This document shows, piece after piece, positions 9,057-20,700 of a stretch of 64,000 nucleotides of DNA; the stretch's first letter is position 1; every line of letters begins with the position of its first letter. Source of the stretch: Bacteroidales bacterium (GTDB taxonomy: Bacteria; Bacteroidota; Bacteroidia; Bacteroidales; F082). Made by a program: the position numbers and the translations under genes. The stretch is from positions 1-64,000 of the forward strand of contig JANQGJ010000034.1 in NCBI GenBank assembly GCA_028277395.1. The letters run 5' to 3'. A model generated the notes under the pieces. It worked only from the letters and a program-made list of their open reading frames with translations. It ran no database searches and was not told the DNA's origin.

Positions 9057-9138
9057 GGGGAGATACCGAAGCGGTCAAACGGGGCAGACTGTAAATCTGT
9101 TGGCTCAGCCTTCGGAGGTTCGAATCCTCCTCTCCCCA
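9057..9138 (+). tRNA. tRNA-Tyr (GTA)
   Basis: Acceptor GGGGAGA/TCTCCCC with discriminator A, anticodon GTA at 9091-9093, and a long variable arm (GGCTCAGCCTTC), as expected for the class II bacterial tRNA-Tyr. Confidence 0.95.
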
Positions 9139-9239
9139 CAATTAATTTATTATTGAGTATTGTTTACTTGTTATTTGTTAATCGATATACCTCAGTTATT
9201 AATCAATAATCATTAATAAATAGTGAACGATAAATAAAA

Positions 9240-9312
9240 GCGGGAGTAGCTCATCTGGTAGAGCGACAGCCTTCCAAGCTGTAGGTGGCCGGTTCGAGCC
9301 CGGTTTCCCGCT
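9240..9312 (+). tRNA. tRNA-Gly (TCC)
   Basis: Acceptor GCGGGAG/TTCCCGC, anticodon stem ACAGC/GCTGT, loop CTTCCAA with anticodon TCC at 9273-9275, T loop TTCGAGC. Confidence 0.95.
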
Positions 9313-9322
9313 CATTATTTTT

Positions 9323-9394
9323 GCCGGGGTAGCTCAGGGGTAGAGCGCTTCCTTGGTAAGGAAGAGGTCACGAGTTCAATTCTCGTCCTCGGCT
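9323..9394 (+). tRNA. tRNA-Thr (GGT)
   Basis: Acceptor GCCGGGG/CCTCGGC, anticodon stem CTTCC/GGAAG, loop TTGGTAA with anticodon GGT at 9355-9357. Second Thr isoacceptor in the cluster. Lies 54 bp before tuf. Confidence 0.95.
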
Positions 9395-9448
9395 CAATGA
9401 TTACTAAAATACGAATAAGAATCACTTTTAATTAAATAAGTTTTAGAT

Positions 9449-10633
9449 ATGGCTAAAGAAAAATTCGACCGTTCCAAACCACACGTTAATATTGGAACTA
9501 TTGGACACGTTGACCACGGAAAGACAACTTTGACTGCTGCTATCACGCTTTCATTACAAGACGCTGGTTTGGCAGAATTTGCATCTTTTGACTCCATCGA
9601 CAATGCTCCTGAAGAAAAAGAAAGAGGTATTACTATTAATACTGCTCATGTTGAATATCAAACAGAAAACCGTCACTATGCGCACGTTGACTGTCCTGGT
9701 CACGCGGATTATGTGAAGAATATGGTTACCGGTGCTGCTCAAATGGATGGTGCTATCTTAGTTGTTGCTGCAACTGATGGTCCTATGCCACAAACTCGTG
9801 AGCATATCCTTCTTGCACGTCAGGTTGGTGTACCACGTTTGGTTGTTTTTATGAACAAAGTTGACATGGTAGATGACGAAGAATTGTTAGAGCTTGTTGA
9901 TATGGAGATCAGAGACTTACTTAGCTTCTATAAATTCGACGGTGATAATACTCCTGTTATTATGGGATCAGCTCTTGGTGCTCTTAACCAGGAAGAAAAA
10001 TGGGTGGAAAAAGTGAAAGAACTTATGGCTGCCTGTGATGAATGGATTCCATTACCAACACGTGATCAGGATAAGCCATTCCTAATGCCTGTTGAAGACG
10101 TGTTCTCAATTACAGGTCGTGGAACTGTAGCAACCGGTAGAATTGAAACAGGTATCATTAACACTGGTGACCCTGTTGACATCATTGGTATGGGTGCTGA
10201 AAAACTTAAATCAGTTGTAACTGGTGTTGAGATGTTCCGCAAAATTCTTGATGAAGGACAAGCTGGAGATAATGCTGGTTTATTGCTTAGAGGTATTGAT
10301 AAAAAGGAAATCACAAGAGGTATGGTAATTGCCAAGCCTGGTAGTGTGACTCCTCATGCTAATTTCAAAGCAGAGGTTTATATCCTTAAAAAAGAAGAAG
10401 GTGGACGTCACACTCCATTTCATAATAAATATCGTCCTCAGTTCTACTTCAGAACAACTGATGTAACTGGTGAAATTTTCTTGCCAGAGGGAGTTGAAAT
10501 GGTAATGCCAGGAGATAACCTTACTGTAGAAGTAAAACTTATTTCTGAGATTGCTATGAACAAAGGATTACGTTTTGCTATCCGTGAAGGTGGCCGTACA
10601 GTTGGAGCTGGACAGGTAACGGAGATTCTTTAA
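9449..10633 (+). CDS. tuf: Elongation factor Tu
   Basis: 394 residues, full length. The GTPase domain carries G1 GHVDHGKT (about 19-26), the switch region [13 protein letters not shown]3 DCPGHADY, G4 NKVD and G5 SAL; domains II and III follow, ending [16 protein letters not shown]-Tu delivers aminoacyl-tRNA to the ribosomal A site. It is the last gene of a unit made of four tRNAs plus tuf and is followed by a strong hairpin. The codon choice is more biased than in surrounding non-ribosomal genes. Confidence 0.98.
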   Translation: MAKEKFDRSKPHVNIGTIGHVDHGKTTLTAAITLSLQDAGLAEFASFDSIDNAPEEKERGITINTAHVEYQTENRHYAHVDCPGHADYVKNMVTGAAQMDGAILVVAATDGPMPQTREHILLARQVGVPRLVVFMNKVDMVDDEELLELVDMEIRDLLSFYKFDGDNTPVIMGSALGALNQEEKWVEKVKELMAACDEWIPLPTRDQDKPFLMPVEDVFSITGRGTVATGRIETGIINTGDPVDIIGMGAEKLKSVVTGVEMFRKILDEGQAGDNAGLLLRGIDKKEITRGMVIAKPGSVTPHANFKAEVYILKKEEGGRHTPFHNKYRPQFYFRTTDVTGEIFLPEGVEMVMPGDNLTVEVKLISEIAMNKGLRFAIREGGRTVGAGQVTEIL

Positions 10634-10646
10634 TAAAGATAATATT

Positions 10647-10687
10647 AATTCTAAAGGTGTATGTTGAATACGCCTTTAGAATTTTTT
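10647..10687 (+). terminator. Terminator after tuf
   Basis: A 16-bp stem with one G-U pair pairs 10647-10662 (AATTCTAAAGGTGTAT) with 10668-10683 (ATACGCCTTTAGAATT) around a 5-base loop, then T's. It ends 7 bp before tRNA-Trp. Confidence 0.8.
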
Positions 10688-10694
10688 AATACAC

Positions 10695-10767
10695 ACGGGT
10701 GTAGCTCAATTGGTAGAGTGGCGGTCTCCAAAACCGTAGGTTGTGGGTTCGACTCCTACCACCCGTG
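10695..10767 (+). tRNA. tRNA-Trp (CCA)
   Basis: Acceptor ACGGGTG/CACCCGT with discriminator G, D arm GCTC..GAGT, anticodon CCA inside loop TCTCCAA flanked by the GCGGT/ACCGT stem, T loop TTCGACT. Located 18 bp before secE, the classical bacterial arrangement. Confidence 0.94.
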
Positions 10768-10785
10768 CAAAATTTAAGTACTGCA

Positions 10786-10983
10786 ATGGCAAAACTAGGT
10801 ATATTTAATTATTTTAAAGTTAGTTATGACGAATGGATGCATAAAGTATCCTGGCCAAGTTGGAGTGAGCTGCAGAACAGTGCAATAGTAGTGTCCATCG
10901 CTTCCCTTATAATCGCAATTGTTGTTTATTTGATGGATGTCGCTTTTTCAAGTATTCTTGAAAGGTTCTATGGGTTGTTTTAA
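10786..10983 (+). CDS. secE: Preprotein translocase subunit SecE
   Basis: 65 residues from the ATG at 10786; an in-frame GTG at 10741 lies inside tRNA-Trp and is rejected. The short single-spanning form of SecE: an amphipathic region with the conserved EWMHKVSWPSWSEL (about 14-27) followed by one membrane segment (~32-56). SecE clamps SecY in the inner-membrane translocon. Its place before nusG is the conserved bacterial order. Confidence 0.95.
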   Translation: MAKLGIFNYFKVSYDEWMHKVSWPSWSELQNSAIVVSIASLIIAIVVYLMDVAFSSILERFYGLF

Positions 10984-11056
10984 TTCATAAACCGGTTCTG
11001 TTCACACATATATATAATTATTAACTGTTTTAACTAATTACAACCAAACCTGTATA

Positions 11057-11602
11057 ATGAGCGAACAATCAGGAAAAAAATGGTACGTTGTTAGGGCTAT
11101 AAGTGGCAAAGAGAAGAAGGTAAAGGAATATCTTGAAAGTGAGGTTAATCGCCTGAACCTTCATGATTATATTTCTCAGATTCTTATTCCCACAGAAAAG
11201 GTCTTTCAAATCCGCAAAGGAAAAAAAATAAGCAAAGAGCGAAATTATTTTCCTGGCTATGTCTTGATTGAAGCAGATTTATCTGGTGAAATTCCTCATA
11301 TTGTTAAAAATGTACCCAATGTGTTAAACTTTTTGGGAACAAAGGGCACTCCGGAACCTATCAGAGAATCAGAAGTAAAACGGATCTTAGGAAAAGTTGA
11401 CGAACTTGCTGAGATGGGTGAAGAAGTAAATATCCCATTTATTGTTGGTGAAACCGTAACTGTGATAGACGGGCCATTTAATAGTTTTAGTGGTATAATA
11501 GAGGATATAAACCAGGAGAAGAAAAAACTTAAAGTTATGGTGAAAATTTTCGGTAGAAAAACACCTCTTGAGTTGGGATTTATGCAGGTTGAGAAAGAGT
11601 AG
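11057..11602 (+). CDS. nusG: Transcription termination/antitermination factor NusG
   Basis: 181 residues. The NGN domain (~8-115) has KKWYVVRAISGKEKKV and ERNYFPGYVLIEADL; the C-terminal KOW domain (~128-180) has GETVTVIDGPFNSFSGIIEDI. NusG binds the RNA polymerase clamp, aids processivity and links transcription to Rho or ribosomal S10. It is the housekeeping paralogue by its place in the secE-nusG-rplK order. No UpxY-type paralogue of the capsule loci is seen in the window. Confidence 0.97.
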   Translation: MSEQSGKKWYVVRAISGKEKKVKEYLESEVNRLNLHDYISQILIPTEKVFQIRKGKKISKERNYFPGYVLIEADLSGEIPHIVKNVPNVLNFLGTKGTPEPIRESEVKRILGKVDELAEMGEEVNIPFIVGETVTVIDGPFNSFSGIIEDINQEKKKLKVMVKIFGRKTPLELGFMQVEKE

Positions 11603-11639
11603 TTAAAACGAAGTTCTAAATTTTAAACTATGGTTTAAA

Positions 11640-12083
11640 ATGGCAAAAGAAATAAGTGGATTAATAAAATTACAAATTAAAGGAGGAGCTGCAAATCCTT
11701 CACCTCCAGTAGGACCTGCTTTAGGTGCTAAAGGTGTAAACATAATGGAGTTTTGTAAACAGTTTAATGCGCGTACACAGGATCAGGCTGGTAAAGTTAT
11801 TCCTGTGATCATTACTGTTTTCAAAGATAAATCCTTTGAGTTTATCATCAAAACACCACCTGTAGCTGTTCAAATAATGGAAGTAGCTAAACTGAAGAAA
11901 GGTTCATCTGAACCTAACCGGGATAAGGTTGCAACTATTACATGGGAACAGATAAAAGGTATCGCCGAGGGTAAAATGAAAGACCTAAATGCTTTCACAG
12001 TAGAATCGGCAATGCGTATGGTAGCAGGTACAGCACGTAGTATGGGAGTGAAGGTTAAAGGAACATTTCCTTCCGAAATTTAG
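11640..12083 (+). CDS. rplK: 50S ribosomal protein uL11
   Basis: 147 residues, full length. N-terminal domain with the flexible [22 protein letters not shown] proline-rich segment and a C-terminal rRNA-binding domain ending in the [12 protein letters not shown] region. Forms the GTPase-associated stalk base. Starts 37 bp after nusG in the same operon. Confidence 0.97.
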   Translation: MAKEISGLIKLQIKGGAANPSPPVGPALGAKGVNIMEFCKQFNARTQDQAGKVIPVIITVFKDKSFEFIIKTPPVAVQIMEVAKLKKGSSEPNRDKVATITWEQIKGIAEGKMKDLNAFTVESAMRMVAGTARSMGVKVKGTFPSEI

Positions 12084-12111
12084 TTAGCAAAATAGTTAAC
12101 AGGAGAAGAAT

Positions 12112-12813
12112 ATGGCAAAATTGACAAAGAAACACAAAGAAGCTTTAGCCAAGTTCGAAAGCAATAATGAGTACTCCTTAGTAGAAGCTATTGAAATTGT
12201 TAAGAATATATCTTATACAAAATTTGATGCTTCAGTTGACCTGAGTATGCGACTAAATGTGGATCCTAGAAAAGCTAACCAAATGGTTAGAGGTTCTGTT
12301 ACCTTACCGCATGGTACTGGTAAAGAAAAAAAGGTTCTCGTTTTATGTACACCGGACAAAGAGGAAGAAGCTAAAGCTGCAGGTGCTGATCATGTTGGAT
12401 TGGATGACTATGTTCAGAAAATCAAGGATGGTTGGACAGATATTGATGTAGTTATAACCATGCCAAGTGTAATGGCAAAGGTTGGTGCATTGGGAAGAAT
12501 TTTGGGACCACGCGGGCTTATGCCTAACCCAAAAACAGGTACAGTTACAATGGATGTAGGCGATGCTGTTAAGGCAGCTAAAGCCGGTAAAATTGACTTC
12601 AAAGTTGATAAATACGGTATAATACATGCTGCTGTTGGAAAAGTTAGTTTTGAAAATAATTTATTATGCGAAAACGCACAGGAATTAATTTCAACTATTA
12701 TTAAACTTAAGCCGTCATCCGCGAAAGGAGCTTATGTTAAAAGTATCCACCTTTCAAGTACTATGAGTCCTGGTGTTAAAATTGACGAGAAATCGGTAGC
12801 TACTGCAAGTTAA
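12112..12813 (+). CDS. rplA: 50S ribosomal protein uL1
   Basis: 233 residues. Conserved features include [20 protein letters not shown], the [18 protein letters not shown] motif and a C-terminal strand region. uL1 forms the mobile stalk next to the E site and in many bacteria represses its own operon. No clear uL1-binding mimic was recognised upstream of rplK here. Confidence 0.97.
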   Translation: MAKLTKKHKEALAKFESNNEYSLVEAIEIVKNISYTKFDASVDLSMRLNVDPRKANQMVRGSVTLPHGTGKEKKVLVLCTPDKEEEAKAAGADHVGLDDYVQKIKDGWTDIDVVITMPSVMAKVGALGRILGPRGLMPNPKTGTVTMDVGDAVKAAKAGKIDFKVDKYGIIHAAVGKVSFENNLLCENAQELISTIIKLKPSSAKGAYVKSIHLSSTMSPGVKIDEKSVATAS

Positions 12814-12827
12814 AAGAATTAATACTT

Positions 12828-13349
12828 ATGAGAAAAGAAGATAAGAAAACACTCATTGACACTTTAACAAAGCAGTTAACAGAAAACAACAATTTCTATA
12901 TAACTGACATTGCAACTTTAAATGCTGAAGATACCAGTAATTTGAGAAGATTAAGTTTCAAAAGTGGTATTCAACTGGTTATGGTTAAGAATACCCTTCT
13001 TAAAAAAGCAATGGAAAATGTTGATCGTGATTATAGTGAGTTATATTCAACACTTGTTGGAAACACTGCGATTATGTTTAGCGAAGCAGGAAATGCTCCG
13101 GCTAAAATGATCAAGGAGTTCAGGAAAACAAATGATAAACCAATTGTAAAAGGTGCTTTTATTGAAGAAACATCATACATTGGCGATGATCAACTGGATT
13201 TCCTAGTTTCAATTAAGTCTAAAGACGAACTCATTGCTGACATTGTTGCATTATTGCAATCACCCGTTAAGAACGTGGTATCAGCATTACAATCCGGGGG
13301 TAGTGTACTTACCGGTGTATTAAAAACCTTATCAGAAAAAGAAGGATAA
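12828..13349 (+). CDS. rplJ: 50S ribosomal protein uL10
   Basis: 173 residues. Begins MRKEDKKTLIDTLTKQL; the conserved globular domain has SFKSGIQLVMVKNTLLKKAM and a C-terminal helix (about 140-170) that binds bL12 dimers. Only 14 bp separate it from rplA, so there is no room for a classical L10 leader structure. Confidence 0.97.
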   Translation: MRKEDKKTLIDTLTKQLTENNNFYITDIATLNAEDTSNLRRLSFKSGIQLVMVKNTLLKKAMENVDRDYSELYSTLVGNTAIMFSEAGNAPAKMIKEFRKTNDKPIVKGAFIEETSYIGDDQLDFLVSIKSKDELIADIVALLQSPVKNVVSALQSGGSVLTGVLKTLSEKEG

Positions 13350-13395
13350 AGGTTTAAATTTTAAAAAGTAAATAACAAATTAAAAGCGATAAAAA

Positions 13396-13770
13396 ATGGC
13401 AGATTTAAAAGCATTTGCAGAACAACTAGTAAACTTAACAGTAAAAGAAGTTAACGAATTAGCTGACATATTAAAAGAAGAATATGGCATCGAACCTGCT
13501 GCAGCGGCTGTTGCAGTTGCAGGTCCTGCTGCTGGTGGAGAAGAAACTAAAGAAGAAAAAACATCATTTGATGTTGTTCTTGTTGCTCCAGGTCAATCTA
13601 AATTAGCTGTTGTTAAACTTGTAAAAGAGTTAACCAGCCTTGGATTGAAAGAAGCTAAAGAATTAGTTGATTCACATCCAAAAGCAATTAAAGAAGGCAT
13701 AAGCAAAGATGAAGCTGAAGCTCTTAAAGCACAGTTAGAAGAAGCTGGTGCTGAAGTTGAGGTGAAGTAA
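13396..13770 (+). CDS. rplL: 50S ribosomal protein bL12 (L7/L12)
   Basis: 124 residues. N-terminal dimerisation domain ([21 protein letters not shown]), Ala/Gly hinge (about 36-51, [16 protein letters not shown]) and C-terminal factor-binding domain ([20 protein letters not shown]). Recruits translation factors to the ribosome. The hairpin downstream separates it from rpoB. Confidence 0.97.
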   Translation: MADLKAFAEQLVNLTVKEVNELADILKEEYGIEPAAAAVAVAGPAAGGEETKEEKTSFDVVLVAPGQSKLAVVKLVKELTSLGLKEAKELVDSHPKAIKEGISKDEAEALKAQLEEAGAEVEVK

Positions 13771-13792
13771 TCACCATAACTGATTTTTTATA

Positions 13793-13828
13793 GCAAACCT
13801 CTACCTCTATTTTGGGGTAGAGGTTTGC
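13793..13828 (+). terminator. Hairpin between rplL and rpoB (attenuator-like)
   Basis: A 13-bp perfect stem pairs 13793-13805 (GCAAACCTCTACC) with 13816-13828 (GGTAGAGGTTTGC) around a 10-base loop. No T-run follows directly, so it may be a partial terminator or RNA-processing site rather than a full stop, comparable in position to the rplL-rpoB attenuator known in enterobacteria. Confidence 0.6.
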
Positions 13829-13906
13829 CTATATGTTCATTTACATCATTACTTTTTTTACTTGGTTGATAATCAAACCATTGTTAAACTAAAAAACTTA
13901 TAAGTC

Positions 13907-16900
13907 TTGACTGAAATTAAAACCGGAAGAGTAAACTTCGCCTCCACGAAGAATCAATTAGTTTATCCTGATTTCCTTGATGTTCAGTTGAAATCGTTTC
14001 AGGACTTTTTCCAATTGGAAACAAACCCCGATAATCGTAAGAATGAAGGGTTGTTTAGGGTATTTTCTGAAAATTTCCCTATAACAGATGCAAGAAACAA
14101 CTTTGTTCTTGAATTTTTGGATTATTTTGTCGATCCTCCACGATATTCCATGGAGGAGACGATAGAACGTGGCCTGACCTATAGCGTGCCACTTAAAGCA
14201 AAACTAAAATTATATTGTACAGACCCTGATCATGAGGACTTTGAAACCATTGTTCAGGATGTATACCTGGGTATGATACCATACATGACCCCAAAAGGAA
14301 CTTTTATTGTTAATGGGGCTGAGCGTGTTGTCGTATCTCAGTTGCATCGTTCACCAGGGGTATTTTTTGGCCAGCACAGACATGCCAATGGTACCCAACT
14401 CTATTCTGCCCGTATTATCCCTTTTAAAGGATCTTGGATGGAATTCTCTACTGATATTAATAATATCATGTATGCGTATATTGACAGAAAAAAGAAAATG
14501 CCTGTTACTACATTACTTCGTGCCATCGGATATGAAACTGACAGGGATATTCTCGAAATATTTAATCTAGCTGAAGAAGTTAAAGTTAGTAAAGCCGGAC
14601 TTAAAAGAGTTCTTGGCAGAAAACTGGCAGCAAGGGTAGTTCGTTCATGGTTCGAGGATTTCGTTGATGAAGATACCGGTGAGGTTGTAACAATCGAGAG
14701 GAATGATGTTATCATCGAACGCGAAACTGTTCTGGAAAATGAGCATATTGAGAAAATCGTAGATGCAGGTGTAAAAACCATATTATTACATCGTGATGAC
14801 CAATCACTTGCAGACTATTCTATAATATTTAATAGTTTACAAAAGGATACTACAAATTCTGGAAAAGAGGCTGTTGAATATATTTATTTTCAGCTTCGCA
14901 ATGCTTTACCACCTGATGAAGAAACAGCAAGAGGCATTTTTGATAAACTGTTTTTCTCAGACAAAAGATATGATCTTGGTGAGGTTGGACGATTCAGAAT
15001 TAATAAGAAACTAAATCTTAATACCTCTTATGATACCAAAGTTCTTACGAAAGAGGATATTATTTTAATTATAAAATATCTCATCAAGCTTGTAAATAAC
15101 AAAACAATTGTTGATGATATTGACCACCTTAGCAACCGAAGAGTACGTACTGTTGGTGAACAGTTAAGTAACCAATTTGGTGTTGGTCTGGCAAGAATGG
15201 CCAGAACCATAAGGGAAAGAATGAATGTAAGAGATAATGAGGTATTTACACCAACTGATCTTATTAATGCAAAAACTTTATCATCTGTAATTAATTCATT
15301 CTTTGGAACAAACCAGTTATCACAGTTTATGGATCAGACAAATCCATTGAGTGAAATTACACATAAACGTCGTATTTCTGCTCTTGGACCAGGAGGTTTG
15401 TCAAGAGAAAGAGCCGGTTTTGAGGTAAGGGATGTTCATTATACCCATTACGGAAGGTTATGTACTATTGAAACACCTGAGGGACCAAATATTGGACTGA
15501 TTTCATCACTCTGTGTATATGCGAAGATCAATAATCTTGGATTTATTGAAACTCCTTACCGTAAAGTGGAACACGGAAAAATTGATTACGACCATGATCC
15601 GATTTTCCTTAGTGCAGAAGAAGAAGAGAACAAAATTATTGCACAGGCAAGTACTGTGATTGATGAAGAAGGTCAGTTTGTTAACCCAAAAGTTAAAGTA
15701 CGTTATCAGGCTGATTACCCTATTACACCTCGCGAAGATGTTGGGCTGATTGATATTGCTCCAAATCAGATTGCTTCAATTGCAGCTTCATTAATTCCAT
15801 TCCTTGAACATGATGATGCCAACCGTGCATTGATGGGATCAAACATGATGCGTCAGGCAGTTCCTTTATTAAATGCTGAGGCTCCAATAGTAGGAACAGG
15901 TATAGAAGGTAATGTTGCCCGCGATTCACGTGTATTAATAAACGCCGAAGGTGATGGTATTGTAGAATATGTTGATGCTGATAGCATTAGGATTAGATAT
16001 GACCGCGATGAAGAAGAAAAACTCGTAAGTTTTGATAATGACGATAAAACTTATGAGCTTACAAAATTTCAGCGTACTAATCAAAATACTTCTATAAATC
16101 TGCGACCAATTGTTCGAAAAGGAGACAAAGTTAAGAAGGGACAGGTTCTTTGTGAAGGATATGCTACCAAAAACGGAGAACTGGCTCTTGGTAGAAACCT
16201 CATGGTTGCATTTATGCCATGGAAAGGTTATAACTTTGAGGATGCGATAGTTATCTCAGAAAAAATCGTAAAAGAAGATATTTTTACTTCTGTACATATT
16301 GAAGAATTTTCTCTGGAAGTAAGGGATACTAAGCGTGGAATTGAGGAGCTTACAAATGATATTCCAAATGTAAGTGCTGAAGCTACCAAAGACTTAAGCG
16401 AAAATGGTTTAATAAGAATTGGGGCTGAAGTATCGGAAGGAGATATCCTGATTGGTAAAATTACTCCTAAAGGAGAGAGTGACCCTACTCCTGAAGAGAA
16501 GTTGCTGAGAGCAATATTTGGTGATAAAGCCGGTGATGTTAAAAATGCTTCACTAAAAGCACCTCCTTCAATGAAAGGTGTTGTTATTGGTAATAACCTT
16601 TTCAAAAGAGCTCTAAAGGATAAACATGCAAAGAACCAGGAAAAAGATGTTATCGATACTCTGACGAAAGAATATGATATTCTTTTTGCTGATTTAAAAG
16701 CAAAACTTATTGATAAACTTTCAGTTCTTGTAAGTAACAGGACCTCGCAGGGTGTGAAAAACAACTTTGGGGAAATTGTCGTACCTCAAAAAACAAAATT
16801 CACGCAAAAAGTACTTTCAAATCTTGATTACATAAATATCAATACTGATAAATGGACTACCGATAAGGATAAAAATGAGCTTATTAAGATCCTTATTAAT

Positions 16901-17713
16901 AACTATAATATTAAGTTTAAGGAATACCTGGGAGTATTTAACCGTAAGAAGTTTGTTGCTTCTGTTGGTGATGAATTGCCAAACGGTATCGTTCAGATGG
17001 CAAAGGTTTATATTGCTAAGAAACGTAAACTTAAAGTAGGTGATAAAATGGCAGGTCGCCATGGTAATAAAGGTATTGTAGCAAGGATAGTACGTGAGGA
17101 AGATATGCCATTCCTTGAAGACGGAACACCGGTTGATATAGTACTCAACCCGTTGGGTGTACCATCCCGAATGAACCTTGGTCAGATATATGAAACAGTT
17201 TTAGGTTGGGCAGGTAAAAAACTCAATACTAATTTTGCTACACCTATTTTTGATGGTGCTTCACTGGATCAAATAAATGAATTCCTTGCCGAAGCAGGAT
17301 TACCAACAAATGGTACTACCTATTTATATGATGGAGGTACAGGTGAACGTTTTGATCAACCTGCAACTGTTGGGTATATTTACATGCTTAAACTTCATCA
17401 TATGGTTGATGATAAAATGCATGCCAGATCCATCGGACCTTACTCACTAATTACTCAGCAACCACTTGGAGGTAAAGCTCAGTTTGGTGGTCAGCGTTTT
17501 GGAGAAATGGAAGTGTGGGCTCTGGAAGCGTTCGGAGCAGCAAATATATTGCAGGAAATACTTACTGTTAAATCCGATGATGTTACAGGTAGGGCAAAAG
17601 CCTACGAAACTATTGTTAAAGGTGAAGTTATGCCGGTACCAAGTGTTCCGGAATCCTTTAATGTACTCGTACATGAACTTAGAGGCTTGGGACTTGAACT
17701 AAGTTTCGACTAA
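13907..17713 (+). CDS. rpoB: DNA-directed RNA polymerase subunit beta
   Basis: 1268 residues, the usual Bacteroidota length. The start is TTG at 13907, giving [18 protein letters not shown], which aligns with known Bacteroidota beta N-termini; no upstream ATG fits. The rifampicin-pocket region reads [19 protein letters not shown] and [14 protein letters not shown], the ordinary sensitive-type sequence. The C-terminal clamp region [20 protein letters not shown] is present. Beta forms one pincer of RNA polymerase and part of the active site. Followed 40 bp later by rpoC. Confidence 0.98.
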   Translation: MTEIKTGRVNFASTKNQLVYPDFLDVQLKSFQDFFQLETNPDNRKNEGLFRVFSENFPITDARNNFVLEFLDYFVDPPRYSMEETIERGLTYSVPLKAKLKLYCTDPDHEDFETIVQDVYLGMIPYMTPKGTFIVNGAERVVVSQLHRSPGVFFGQHRHANGTQLYSARIIPFKGSWMEFSTDINNIMYAYIDRKKKMPVTTLLRAIGYETDRDILEIFNLAEEVKVSKAGLKRVLGRKLAARVVRSWFEDFVDEDTGEVVTIERNDVIIERETVLENEHIEKIVDAGVKTILLHRDDQSLADYSIIFNSLQKDTTNSGKEAVEYIYFQLRNALPPDEETARGIFDKLFFSDKRYDLGEVGRFRINKKLNLNTSYDTKVLTKEDIILIIKYLIKLVNNKTIVDDIDHLSNRRVRTVGEQLSNQFGVGLARMARTIRERMNVRDNEVFTPTDLINAKTLSSVINSFFGTNQLSQFMDQTNPLSEITHKRRISALGPGGLSRERAGFEVRDVHYTHYGRLCTIETPEGPNIGLISSLCVYAKINNLGFIETPYRKVEHGKIDYDHDPIFLSAEEEENKIIAQASTVIDEEGQFVNPKVKVRYQADYPITPREDVGLIDIAPNQIASIAASLIPFLEHDDANRALMGSNMMRQAVPLLNAEAPIVGTGIEGNVARDSRVLINAEGDGIVEYVDADSIRIRYDRDEEEKLVSFDNDDKTYELTKFQRTNQNTSINLRPIVRKGDKVKKGQVLCEGYATKNGELALGRNLMVAFMPWKGYNFEDAIVISEKIVKEDIFTSVHIEEFSLEVRDTKRGIEELTNDIPNVSAEATKDLSENGLIRIGAEVSEGDILIGKITPKGESDPTPEEKLLRAIFGDKAGDVKNASLKAPPSMKGVVIGNNLFKRALKDKHAKNQEKDVIDTLTKEYDILFADLKAKLIDKLSVLVSNRTSQGVKNNFGEIVVPQKTKFTQKVLSNLDYININTDKWTTDKDKNELIKILINNYNIKFKEYLGVFNRKKFVASVGDELPNGIVQMAKVYIAKKRKLKVGDKMAGRHGNKGIVARIVREEDMPFLEDGTPVDIVLNPLGVPSRMNLGQIYETVLGWAGKKLNTNFATPIFDGASLDQINEFLAEAGLPTNGTTYLYDGGTGERFDQPATVGYIYMLKLHHMVDDKMHARSIGPYSLITQQPLGGKAQFGGQRFGEMEVWALEAFGAANILQEILTVKSDDVTGRAKAYETIVKGEVMPVPSVPESFNVLVHELRGLGLELSFD

Positions 17714-17753
17714 ACATTTTCTTTTAATTGATAATATATATAACTAGAGATAT

Positions 17754-20700
17754 ATGGCTTTCAGAATAGACAGCAAAATACCAAGTAATTTTAACAAAAT
17801 TACTATCAGCCTTGCATCACCTGAATCAATTCTCGATCGATCACATGGCGAAGTTCTTAAACCAGAGACTATAAATTATCGTACATACAAACCTGAGCGC
17901 GATGGTTTGTTTTGCGAAAGGATTTTTGGTCCGGTTAAAGACTATGAGTGTCATTGTGGTAAATACAAGAGAATAAGATACAAAGGTATTGTATGTGATA
18001 GATGTGGGGTTGAGGTAACTGAGAAAAAAGTTCGTCGTGAACGCATGGGACATATACAACTCGTTGTACCTGTTGTTCATATTTGGTTTTTCCGGTCATT
18101 ACCAAATAAAATTGGTGCTATGCTGGGACTACAGACCAAAAAACTTGAAATGATAATTTATTATGAACGTTATGCAGTAATCCAGCCAGGTATTAAAGCT
18201 GCTGATGGAATAAATTATCTTGATTTTCTGACAGAAGAAGAATATTTTGATATAATTGAAGCTTTACCACCTGAAAATCAATATCTGGACGATGATGATC
18301 CGGATAAGTTTATTGCAAAAATGGGTGCTGAAGCTGTACACGATCTGCTTCAGAGATTAGATCTTGATAAAGAGTCTTATACTCTTCGTCATAAAGCAAA
18401 TACAGAGACTTCACAGCAGCGAAAAGCTGATGCCTTAAAAAGACTTCAGGTATTTGAAGCTTTCAGGGATGCCCGTAAAAGAGCTGAAAACCGTCCTGAA
18501 TGGATGATCGTTAAAATTGTTCCGGTAATTCCTCCGGAATTAAGACCTCTAGTACCTCTTGATGGTGGTAGATTTGCAACTTCTGATTTAAATGATCTTT
18601 ATCGCAGGGTTATTATCAGAAACAACCGATTGAAAAGACTTATTGAGATTAAAGCTCCTGATGTTATTATGCGTAACGAAAAACGAATGCTTCAGGAAGC
18701 AGTTGATTCACTAATAGATAACTCCCGTAAATCAAGTGCCGTTAAAACAGATTCGAACAGACCACTGAAGTCACTGAGTGATAGCCTTAAAGGTAAAAGA
18801 GGACGTTTTCGTCAAAACCTGCTTGGTAAACGTGTTGATTATTCGGGTCGTTCAGTTATTGTTGTAGGTCCTGATTTAAAACTGAATGAATGTGGTTTTC
18901 CTAAAGGAATGGCCGCAGAGTTATTTAAGCCGTTTATTATTAGAAAGTTGTTGGAAAGAGGTATTGTAAAAACAGTTAAGTCAGCGAAGAAAATTGTTGA
19001 ACGTAAGGATGCTGTTGTTTGGGATATTCTTGAAAACATACTGAAAGGCCATCCAATATTACTTAACAGGGCTCCTACTCTTCACAGATTGGGAATCCAG
19101 GCATTCCAGCCAAAACTTATCGAAGGTAAAGCTATTCAATTACATCCTCTGGTATGTACTGCATTTAATGCTGACTTTGATGGTGACCAGATGGCAGTGC
19201 ATGTTCCTCTTGGAAATGCTGCAGTATTGGAAGCACAGATATTAATGCTGGCTTCACATAATATACTTAATCCTGCAAATGGTGCTCCGATTACTGTTCC
19301 TTCCCAGGATATGGTGCTTGGATTGTATTATATAACAAAAGCAAGAAAAAGTACACCTGATCACCCTGTAAAGGGTGAGGGAATGAAGTTTTATTCACCT
19401 GAAGAGGTGAGTATTGCTTATGGAGAAAAAGCTGTTGATCTTCATGCAATTATCAATGTGAAAGTTGATGTTAAAGAAAATGGTGTACTGGTTAACAAAC
19501 TTATTGAAACTACAGTAGGTCGAGTAATGTTTAACCAGTTTGTACCTAAAGAATATGGATTCATAAATGAACTATTAACAAAAAAAGCACTACGTGATAT
19601 TATTGGTGAGATACTTAAAGAAACCAGTACTGATGTTACTGCTCAATTCCTTGATGATATCAAAAATCTTGGGTTCAATATGGCATTCAAAGGAGGTCTG
19701 TCGTTTAACCTTGGGAATGTAACAATTCCGGAAGAGAAAAAAGACCTTGTAGCAAATGCTAATGATGAAGTAGAGGAAGTTCTTGGTAATTATAATATGG
19801 GTTTCATTACCAATAATGAAAGATATAATCAGATTATTGATATTTGGACACATGCTAACTCAAGGCTCACCAATACTTTGATGAAGCAGTTATCAAATGA
19901 TGATCAGGGATTTAATCCTGTTTATATGATGCTGGATTCCGGAGCTCGTGGTTCAAAGGAACAGATTCGTCAGTTGTCAGGAATGAGGGGATTGATGGCA
20001 AAACCACAGAAATCAGGTGCTAAAGGAGGAGAAATTATTGAAAACCCAATTCTTTCAAACTTCAAAGAAGGATTATCAGTTCTTGAGTACTTCATTTCAA
20101 CTCACGGTGCAAGGAAAGGTCTTGCCGATACTGCTCTTAAAACTGCTGATGCAGGTTATCTGACCAGAAGACTTGTAGATGTAGCCCAGGATGTTGTGAT
20201 AAATGAGGAAGACTGTGGTACTCTTAGAGGACTTACCATTAAGGCGCTGAAGAAAAACGAAGAAGTTGTTGAAACATTATATGACAGAATTCTTGGACGT
20301 GTTACGTTACATGATGTATATAACCAGTTAACCAATGAGCTGGTAATTGAAGCAGGTCATGAAATTACTGAAGAGGTCGCAAAAACGATTGAGAATTCAC
20401 CAATTGAAAGTGTGGAAATCCGATCAGTACTTACATGTGAATCAAAACGTGGTGTATGTGCCCGTTGTTATGGACGAAACCTTGCTTCCGGTCGAATGGT
20501 TCAGAAAGGTGAGGCCGTTGGTGTAATTGCAGCACAATCTATAGGTGAACCAGGTACACAGCTTACACTGCGTACATTCCATCAGGGTGGTACTGCATCA
20601 AACATTGCGGCTACTTCAAAAATTGAGGTTCAATATGATGGAATCCTGGAAATTGATGAATTAAGAAGCGTTGATTATGAGAATTCTGAAGGAAGAAAGT

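Noticed and set aside
10741-10785. GTG start of SecE inside tRNA-Trp
   Set aside because: The extension is translated tRNA sequence; the ATG at 10786 gives a normal SecE.
12343-12627. Antisense ORFs inside rplA
   Set aside because: Shadows of a highly conserved ribosomal protein gene.
12814-12827. L10-type autoregulatory leader before rplJ
   Set aside because: Only 14 bp separate rplA and rplJ.
16228-16764. 178-residue antisense ORF inside rpoB
   Set aside because: Shadow of the rpoB code; no independent features.
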